64,000 nt of DNA. Origin: Diplocarpon mali (taxonomy: Eukaryota > Ascomycota > Leotiomycetes > Helotiales > Drepanopezizaceae). The notes below the pieces were generated by a model. That model made no database searches and had not been told where the DNA came from. It saw nothing but the letters and a program-made list of their open reading frames with translations. Shown piece after piece: positions 57,110 through 64,000 of this stretch. The stretch covers positions 1 through 64,000 of the forward strand of contig JAENRP010000108.1 in the NCBI GenBank assembly GCA_024741835.1. The letters are read 5' to 3'. A program made the position numbers and the translations under genes. How positions within the stretch are numbered: the first letter of the stretch is position 1; every line of letters begins with the position of its first letter.

Positions 57110-59683
57110 TCACAAGTCGTTCTCCCCAATAGGTTTAGCTTCCTTCCAAACCCTGCCGCCCTTCGTCCTCTTCTCCCTCTTCACGAACCTGCTCTGACTT
57201 GGATCCTCCTTGATTTCCTCCAGTCCATCCTTTCCCATAATCAGATTAAACTTATTCTTTCTCATCTTCTTCCCCCCCTTCCCCATCTTTCCATCTCTGA
57301 TACCCTTCAACTTCCTGTCCCTGCCATCTTCACCCAACCTCCCAAGACGAGGTAATCTGAAAGTTCTCGTCTTCGCTCCCAACGCCCATAAGTCTCCCCA
57401 GCTAGACTTCCTCGCATCCCGATACGCAGCCCTACTGAAGCTTCTTGGCACAGTCCAGCGTTCGAGTTTGCCAGAGGGCGTGCATAAATCCAGCGTAACA
57501 TGTCCGCGGCGCTTGAGGCTGGGAAGAATGATACGGGGAAGTTTTAGCGGGTCGAATTCGCTTGGGACCGCCTTGCCCTCAGATTCGGGCTCCAAATCTT
57601 CGTAACCGGCAAAAGACTGCACGGTTGCTTCCTCGCCTTGAAGAAGACTTGGAGAAAGCTTCCTAGCGTCGACGCCGCGCCGGACGGCAAGATAACTGAA
57701 TTTCGAATCTTCATGGTTGCGGACTCTAGCACCTAAAATACTTTGCAAGAAAGCTGGTCTGATGAACCGTTGCGGGAAATGGCAGAAGTCCTTCCGGCCC
57801 GTGCTGAGGCCCGGGATGGGGTACATCGGACATTTCTTATGATTTGTGCATGGTGCAATGATCATACCTTCTTCCTTCTCTGTGAATCGGGCGTGCTCGG
57901 ATGCTGGTGATTGTATTTCGTTCTCGGTAGCTGTCTCGCCGGGAGAAGAGATATGATACTCGAGTAGAAGATCTCTTGCACCAGCGATTGCTTCAAATCC
58001 GCGAGGAAGTCCCTTCTCAATCAAAATAAGGACGCCCCCGTTCGGGTCGAGCAAGGACCAGAGATTGTGAACCATATTTTTTCGTCGAAAGTCCTCTTTC
58101 AATGGGAACAGGGTGTGCGGTGCGATGATAAGGTCATAGGACTTCCTAGGTTGGTTCTGATTGCGATCCAGGTGCAGCTTGTTTGATGCAGAGTGGATGT
58201 AGTCTGGCAGACGTGGGAGGAAAGTGGTGTTGTCCAATAACCGGGAGACTCGATGTCGCAGAGCAGTAGAGCCTGTAAGAACAGAAGTCGTACCGTGAAC
58301 AGCTTGCTCCTCTTCCACTAGCCCTTCTTCCCTCATCACATCCCACTCCGCTTGTAGAATCTCTCGCCACGCGATAGCACCTGCGCCTGCTGCACCGGCG
58401 TCCAGCACTCTTGGGCCTTGACCACCTGCTCTGGACAGCAAATCTCGGATCCATTTGCTCCCAAGCCGCTTCCGTACTTCTACCAGTGTACTGGTGACGG
58501 CTGCGTAAGTTCCAGGCATGACTGCTCCGATATATGCATCGGCCTCGATCTCGCTCATTTTGTACTGCGCAGCATCCAGCCCGATATTCTTCTGTGGTAA
58601 CATCTTCTTCGAAGCGGGAACGGATGATGAATATGGTAAACCCTTGCCACCGAACACTCGCTCAGCCGTCTCAGAGATATGCTTCATACTCGAACGTGCC
58701 AGTATTTCGGTTATAGGCGTCACGAATGACGCCGAGGGCAGCAAAAGTGTCGTCGGATTTCCCCCTGTCCGGCCAATCATGGTATGGGGATGTGTACGGA
58801 CGGAATCGGAGCTGATCCAGACGCCGTCATCTTCCTCTTCCTCTTCTGCCTCAACGTCCTCTTCCTCCTCTTCGTATTCCTCCTCGATCAATTTCTCCTC
58901 TGCTGGCTCGATGGGTTCTTGGGCCATTGCAGCCTCCATGTCAAGTCGCAGCCGTGCTATCGCATCGTTTTCCCGCTGGTTCCTGACCTGAGCTTTTGAA
59001 GCATGCTCTTGTACATCTTCCTCGACGGCCACGGCTTCCTCCTCAGCAGAAGGGAGTTCTCCATAGTCCTCGCCCAACAATTCCGCCAGTGCGTCGTTTT
59101 GAACAAACCCCTCGCTAACCCCCAGATGCGCCTGGTCCACTTCTACGAGCTGCTGTCCCTCATCCGTGACAGAATACCCCAACTCCGGATCGAATTCGAC
59201 TTCCTTGTACTCGCCCAATTCATTTTGCCTCAACAGCACATTTCGCACCTTCTCAGGCTCAAGCTTTGCCTCTTCCCCCGGCAGATATTCCAGATCCTCT
59301 GGTCGTGTTTCCCGCAGAGGAGCCCCGTAGAGTCGTTCGTAGATTACATACTCCTCCGTTGAGAGGTAGTCTTTCGGCAGCGTTTCTCCAAACGTCTGTC
59401 TCGCCTGCCGTGCCACTGCCTCTTTATCCGCCTCACCGGCTCCAGGCTGCTCTGGGGAATTGCCGTGGAGCTCTTCTACCCGCTTGCTGGTGGTAGAGAA
59501 TACTCTAACGACAGCATTGGGCCGGTATTGTATATTTCGAGCTCGAGGCTGCAGACGCGTGCTGTAACTTGTTCGAGAACTGTTCGTTGGCGCGCTATTG
59601 GTGAAACCGTTCTCAAAAAGACAGAGTAGCTGCAGACGACATGATTGGCAAGCTCTGGGTATCTTTCGAGTAGACAACATCAT
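57110..59683 (-). CDS. RSM22: Mitochondrial ribosome factor Rsm22/METTL17
   Basis: Single exon, 857 residues from the first ATG of two consecutive ATGs. The N-terminus is rich in Arg/Ser/Thr with few acids (STRKIPRACQSCRLQL), as for a mitochondrial targeting sequence. An acidic run (EEEYEEEEEDVEAEEEEED) lies near residue 290. The methyltransferase-like domain shows VLDAGAAGAGAIAW (about 428) and SYDLIIAPHTLFPL (about 521). The Cys block PCTNHKKCPMYPIPG with a later CHFPQRF (about 605-640) fits the iron-sulfur binding Cys set known in METTL17. Rsm22 is a factor required for the mitochondrial small ribosomal subunit. The C-terminal 100 residues are very basic. The length is larger than animal METTL17, as usual in fungi. 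Confidence 0.93.
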   Translation of the reverse strand: MMLSTRKIPRACQSCRLQLLCLFENGFTNSAPTNSSRTSYSTRLQPRARNIQYRPNAVVRVFSTTSKRVEELHGNSPEQPGAGEADKEAVARQARQTFGETLPKDYLSTEEYVIYERLYGAPLRETRPEDLEYLPGEEAKLEPEKVRNVLLRQNELGEYKEVEFDPELGYSVTDEGQQLVEVDQAHLGVSEGFVQNDALAELLGEDYGELPSAEEEAVAVEEDVQEHASKAQVRNQRENDAIARLRLDMEAAMAQEPIEPAEEKLIEEEYEEEEEDVEAEEEEEDDGVWISSDSVRTHPHTMIGRTGGNPTTLLLPSASFVTPITEILARSSMKHISETAERVFGGKGLPYSSSVPASKKMLPQKNIGLDAAQYKMSEIEADAYIGAVMPGTYAAVTSTLVEVRKRLGSKWIRDLLSRAGGQGPRVLDAGAAGAGAIAWREILQAEWDVMREEGLVEEEQAVHGTTSVLTGSTALRHRVSRLLDNTTFLPRLPDYIHSASNKLHLDRNQNQPRKSYDLIIAPHTLFPLKEDFRRKNMVHNLWSLLDPNGGVLILIEKGLPRGFEAIAGARDLLLEYHISSPGETATENEIQSPASEHARFTEKEEGMIIAPCTNHKKCPMYPIPGLSTGRKDFCHFPQRFIRPAFLQSILGARVRNHEDSKFSYLAVRRGVDARKLSPSLLQGEEATVQSFAGYEDLEPESEGKAVPSEFDPLKLPRIILPSLKRRGHVTLDLCTPSGKLERWTVPRSFSRAAYRDARKSSWGDLWALGAKTRTFRLPRLGRLGEDGRDRKLKGIRDGKMGKGGKKMRKNKFNLIMGKDGLEEIKEDPSQSRFVKREKRTKGGRVWKEAKPIGENDL

Positions 59684-60639
59684 TGCCAAAAGACGATGTG
59701 ATGTAGAAAAGCTTGATGTCCCCAATTATCAAGAATTCTTCAAGTTTGGGCCTAAGGCCAAAGTTGACTTGCAGGCCAATCAGAACTCCCCAAGATGGTC
59801 AGGTCAGGACTCTGTATCAATCGACTTTCTCAATCATCTGCACTCATTTATGAGAATCTAGAACACTTGGGTCTTGATAGTCTGTGTCATGAAAAACTTT
59901 TCTTGATCTTGCACGGAATGTCGTTGTATCTCAAGTATCCCCACCTTAATATGGGCTTTGAAGTGATTACTTTCATTTCTCGTTTTCTGTTTCCGCTTGT
60001 TTGCGAGAAATGACTTATTAGCCTTCAGTTCCTTGAAATGGTCACAGCAGATGCCTGGATTTCCCCTCTAGCGTTCCTTTTTCTAAGCTCAGAGTCTATT
60101 TTAGTAGCAGTGAAGGACAAACTTATTACAAAAGCTGGGAGATGAGTGGGTTCCTGCTGTCCCTACTGGTAAGGCTTTTGATAAAACATCTCCTCGATTG
60201 AATGGACGCTCAGAGTCGATTGAGACTGACTGTTACCCTTGCGATGAGTTGCAAGTGGATAGAAGTATTTCATCTCACAACGCCCCCATGTTCTTTGAAC
60301 TCTAATATATTCTAGTTTACCGTTAGCCAGATCCTTCATTAAAAAAGCCAGGTTCAAATATCTGCATGGCAACACTGGCTCCAGGATGCTATCGTTAGTT
60401 CTCGCTTTGTCAGGGTTTTGGTGGATCCCTTTCTCAGAGGGTTGTAACTTGGATGTTATATAAACGCCATTAGTAAGTCCATATCTTGAATAATGCTAGT
60501 TGCCATGATTAAAAATTTCCCCCTTTTAATATTCCACATTAGTTCTAAACTATGTTTCATAAGCGAAAAATGCTATACTCGGATACATATATAAGGAGAA
60601 ACTAGCCTTAAAACTCCTTATATCTTTACTATTTAGCCT
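59684..60639. other. Intergenic, nothing recognised
   Basis: Promoter side of Rsm22, then AT-rich DNA up to the repeat copy. Confidence 0.5.
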
Positions 60640-61185
60640 ATTATACCTATAGTTCCCAATTCCTTAAATAGGAGTCTAACCTATACCTTAAATGATAGTT
60701 GTTCCCTTTAGGTCTTAGGCGAGTATATTCTTAAAAGGTGCCTTAATAAATAGAGTCGCCTTAGATTCTCTATTGAGGATAAGCCCTTTACGCGAATACT
60801 AGCTATTTATTTGAATATATTAAGCGTTTTACTAGTCGGCGGCAGCTCTCGATTATAACCTCTTTTATCAACTGTATATGAAATTATCGAAATGTATCAT
60901 TTCTACCCCCTCTTCCTCTTTAAGTACTATAAGCTGGCTTTGTGCCCTTTATATTTTTTTATTAAGCCTTTCCATTAGTCGTAGTTATACATTTGAATAA
61001 TCCCAGGGTACGCAAGTGGAGGTCGAAAGTAAAGGGTATTTGTAAGGGATAGTATAGTAAAGAGAAATTTTTTTTCATTTTAACGTTTTCGAAAGCTCTA
61101 GGTTTATTCGGCTTAGGCTTTGATTGTTTTATAAGCGAAAGGACTTAATCTCGGCTCTGCAGACTATTAAAGAGTCTGTAGATTT
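60640..61185. repeat. Decayed dispersed repeat, copy B
   Basis: Diverged homologue of 13400-13950 in the same orientation, with the landmarks given there. The ends CTCGGCTCTGCAGACT (about 61150-61165) and TCTTAGGCGAGTAT (about 60713-60726) are the clearest. AT-rich and without an intact open frame. Confidence 0.75.
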
Positions 61186-62571
61186 CTGATAGACAACACG
61201 TCTATGTGCTGAGTCGTTGTCTCCGTTAATCACATTGATTTTCTCAAACAATTAGTCCATATTACTTCATACAACATAGAAAAGCAGGGCAAGCTAGTTG
61301 AGATTCTACATTAGTTGATCAAAGGAATCTCCGTCTCCCTGATTGCAAAAAATTCTAGGCAGATAAAGGAGGAGCAAGTAATTCATTCGACTTTGTCACT
61401 GGCCAAAAAAAACCGCATTGGCATCATGTGTAGGAGGACTACATAATAGGTTTCAAGCTCAATAATACTTTCATATGGTCTTTTCTTGGTCTGCGATGAA
61501 TTAGCAGTAGGTAAAAGTGGTATGCCTTCTAAGCATGTAAGCACAAAGCAGTATCAAGTGGCAAGGTCAGGCGATCTACAATTCGAGGAAATGAGATTTG
61601 AAAGTAGGAATCGCTGCAAGCAAAGCTAGCGAAACCGAATCAGCGACATCCTGCACAGAGGCAAGTTGCAATTATTGAGTTTTCAGAACTATCGCCTGAT
61701 TACTATCCAATATTAATTTGATAATCAAACTGCAGGCCCAGTTCTCGGCTTGTGACTTTATGAGAAACAAATCAAGTGAAAAGAGCTGTTCATAGTTTGA
61801 TGAAAATAGTGTTTTTCAAGAGGTCTACCCTTGAACTCACAAAGCTATTGGAATTAGCGCTCGAAAAGTCCTCATACAGCGTCCCAATATCACTTCAGTA
61901 CAGTTGAGACGATTTACCAATGCTTTCCGTACTCGTAGAACTTCTTTTTGCGCGTGGAATTCTAAACATGTCCCTGACATCAGTTCTAGCACAACTGCGG
62001 TGTGATTTGACTGATTTTTGAATATGCACTTGTTCTAAAGGTTTAGTAACACGGTCCACAGGTTTTCAAGCTCCGATGATTCTAACTTGTCATTCAGCTG
62101 CAGGCCCAGAAACCATGTTCTGGTCTACAGACTCAGACACAATATGGAGCGAACCTACTCGCCGAAGTACTCACCCGACTAATATTTGCTTGCTGGATAT
62201 TTATCCGTCCTGTCCCTTTATAACTTTAGTCTGGTTTTATTCACAGTTTAGATGGCAATTTATAATTCGAATACTTACTCTCTGGCTAATGAAAGACAGA
62301 GCCAGATATGAGTTTCATAAGGTTTAACACGTGATGCTCTTTATGTGTGTGGTGTTTAGAGCCTGGCGCCACACAAAGCTCCTTATTTCCTCCAACAAGG
62401 CTACCTCCCCTCTCCCATACCGTTCCTAAACAAAACAAACCTCACTCAATCCCAACAATAACCAGTAAGTCCTGCAAATACCACTGTCTCATCGCAATCA
62501 TAGGTCGCCGCCACAGAAACCGCCACTCCAAAGGCAAAGCCTCAAATCCGCACCGCGGTGAAGCAGGCAGA
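61186..62571. other. AT-rich intergenic and sirtuin promoter
   Basis: Short open frames only. A few upstream ATGs precede the sirtuin start (for example near 62342) and could be uORFs if transcribed. Confidence 0.5.
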
Positions 62572-63810
62572 ATGGGCCAAGAGAGCTCACTGCCCCCTCG
62601 GACGCTCTCCTCACGCTCTGTCTCTGCGGTCGCAGAATTCATCAGAACTGGCCGCCCGAAAAGCATCGTGGTGATGACGGGCGCTGGCATCTCAACCTCA
62701 GCAGGCATCCCAGATTTCCGGTCACCTGACACAGGCCTATACGCCAACCTTGCTCGGCTGGACCTCCCGCACCCCGAAGCCGTGTTCGACATTTCGTTCT
62801 TCAGAGAGAATCCGAGTCCCTTCTATGTGCTGGCGAAAGAGCTCTACCCGGGGAAGTTCTACCCCACGGTCTCGCACTCATTCATTTCATTGCTGGGCGA
62901 GAAAAAGATGTTGAAGATGCTGTTTACGCAGAACATCGACTGCTTGGAGCGGCAGGCAGGAGTTCCGGAGGACAAGATCATTGAGGCTCACGGCAGTTTT
63001 GCTACCCAAAGGTGTATTGAGTGTAAGACGGAGTACCCGGACGACGAGATGAAAGTAGCTGTTGAGAAGGGGGACGTACCGCATTGTATGGTACCGCAGT
63101 GTAACGGGCTGGTGAAGCCGGATATCGTTTTCTTTGGCGAAGCACTCCCAGAGTCGTTTCACAGCAATCGAGATGTGCCCGTCATGGCTGATCTGGTGAT
63201 CGTCATGGGCACGAGTTTGTCGGTGCATCCGTTTGCAAGCCTACCTAGTCAGGCGAGGGACGGTGTACCGCGGGTCTTGATCAACAAGGAGGTTGTGGGC
63301 GACTTTGGGAGTCGGCCGGACGATGTGGTTATCCTTGGGGATTGTGATGAGGGAGTCAGGAAGTTGGCTGACGCACTCGGATGGAGGGAGGAATTGGAGA
63401 AAATGTGGCTCGAGGTTGCCGGGAACGCGAAGGAAGACGAAGCGGAGAGACTGCGGGATTTGAGAACGGGAATGACTAAGGACGAGCTGCTGGAAGCTGA
63501 GATTGAGAAGCTGACAGCGGGGGTTGATGAGACGTTAAAAGTTCACAAGGAGCATGAGGCTTGGGTGAAGAAGGTTCTCGACCAAACCGCGGAGAAAAGG
63601 TCCTCAAGCTCGAGTCCAGAAGCTGAGAAGTCAAAGGGGGTCGCTGCTGGGTTGAAAAGGCCTGCGGCCGGCGATATCTCTGCCAATACGGAAAGAATCA
63701 CAAACGAGGTGCCCTCAGAGATAGCCAAGTTAGATACCAGCGCCATTCTCGACGCGACATTACCACAGAACCGGCCTGATGCAGAGAATAAGCCGACCGC
63801 TCACATTTGA
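62572..63810 (+). CDS. NAD-dependent deacetylase, Hst2-like sirtuin
   Basis: Single exon, 412 residues from the ATG at 62572 (MGQESSLPP). The Rossmann motif GAGISTSAGIPDFRSPDTGL, TQNIDCLERQAG and catalytic EAHGSF (His about 139) are intact, as are the zinc Cys pairs CIEC and CMVPQC. KPDIVFFGEALP and MGTSLSVHPFASLP complete the fold. Class I sirtuins use NAD to remove acetyl groups from histones and other proteins. Lack of the extended N-terminal domain of Sir2 and the length point to the Hst2 subgroup, mostly cytosolic with nuclear shuttling. The C-terminal 120 residues are charged, helical and disordered. An in-frame upstream extension to 62347 exists but is Pro/Ser/Arg-rich and lacks sirtuin features. 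Confidence 0.94.
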   Translation: MGQESSLPPRTLSSRSVSAVAEFIRTGRPKSIVVMTGAGISTSAGIPDFRSPDTGLYANLARLDLPHPEAVFDISFFRENPSPFYVLAKELYPGKFYPTVSHSFISLLGEKKMLKMLFTQNIDCLERQAGVPEDKIIEAHGSFATQRCIECKTEYPDDEMKVAVEKGDVPHCMVPQCNGLVKPDIVFFGEALPESFHSNRDVPVMADLVIVMGTSLSVHPFASLPSQARDGVPRVLINKEVVGDFGSRPDDVVILGDCDEGVRKLADALGWREELEKMWLEVAGNAKEDEAERLRDLRTGMTKDELLEAEIEKLTAGVDETLKVHKEHEAWVKKVLDQTAEKRSSSSSPEAEKSKGVAAGLKRPAAGDISANTERITNEVPSEIAKLDTSAILDATLPQNRPDAENKPTAHI

Positions 63811-63984
63811 GACGAAAACACACAAAAAAAGATTCTAGTATCACTGAATCGTAGAATGTAATAGAGAGGGGGGTCCCACGGGCTCTCCGTTGCGCAGCAG
63901 CATCACCATTACTCCTGCCATCCCGCTCTGCCCTGCCCATCACCAGACGCGGATAATCACAGACACACAAGAGCAGCAAGCATA
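63811..63984. other. Intergenic, nothing recognised
   Basis: 3' region of the sirtuin gene and likely 5' leader of a following gene. Confidence 0.4.
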
Positions 63985-64000
63985 ATGGCCATCCCAAAGC
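63985..64000 (+). CDS. Possible start of a gene cut by window end
   Basis: ATGGCCATCCCAAAG at the very end follows an A/C-rich leader (AGCAGCAAGCATA) of the kind seen before fungal start codons. The frame (MAIPK) is open to the edge. Identity unknown. Confidence 0.3.

Noticed and set aside
62347..62571. 75-residue N-terminal extension of the sirtuin
   Set aside because: It is Pro/Arg/Ser-rich without sirtuin features, and MGQESS at 62572 fits the family start better.

Overview
The window is nuclear DNA of a filamentous ascomycete (Pezizomycotina). Evidence: short introns (about 45-125 nt) with GT..AG ends and CTAAC/CTAAT-like branch sites, fungal-type proteins (AP-1-like bZIP, AA9 lytic polysaccharide monooxygenase, Spd1-type ribonucleotide reductase inhibitor, DHA1 and Dal5-type MFS carriers), intron-bearing tRNA genes, and gene-rich GC-balanced blocks separated by AT-rich gene-poor blocks with decayed repeats. 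The class cannot be fixed from sequence alone; a plant- or wood-associated fungus would fit.

Layout. 1-3.3 kb: GC-rich non-coding DNA with a decamer satellite and two minisatellites. 3.3-5.3 kb: otubain. 5.3-11.4 kb: gene graveyard with a HAD-hydrolase fragment and a broken GH92 alpha-mannosidase. 11.4-14.4 kb: AT-rich, with copy A of a decayed repeat. 14.4-17.6 kb: a repeat-rich cysteine protein and a secreted AA9 enzyme. 19.4-30.2 kb: an LRR protein, a phosducin-like co-chaperone, ribosomal protein eS27, the RNR inhibitor and a bZIP factor. 30.2-34.6 kb: AT-rich, with a solo LTR. 34.6-46.6 kb: tRNA-Glu, coatomer gamma, an unknown protein rich in SUMO-type motifs, a DHA1 transporter and a choline/ethanolamine phosphotransferase. 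47.7-50.6 kb: a broken adenosine-deaminase-like gene followed by a Dal5-type anion symporter. 51.9-55.5 kb: a membrane-anchored polysaccharide deacetylase, a tRNA-Thr-like gene and a small membrane protein. 57.1-59.7 kb: Rsm22. 60-62.5 kb: AT-rich, with copy B of the repeat. 62.6-63.8 kb: an Hst2-like sirtuin. The last bases may open another gene.

Most intact genes are housekeeping (secretion, translation, mitochondrial ribosome, phospholipid synthesis, deubiquitination, dNTP control). Accessory genes concern carbohydrates (AA9, GH92, deacetylase), transport, and possibly purine nitrogen use. No biosynthetic cluster or CRISPR is present. I did not find a clear multi-gene novel system. The most informative oddities are a 10-codon uORF overlapping the coatomer-gamma start as ATGA, two decaying metabolic genes, a solo LTR with perfect target-site duplication, a pair of related decayed repeats, and an unknown protein with clustered sumoylation-type motifs.
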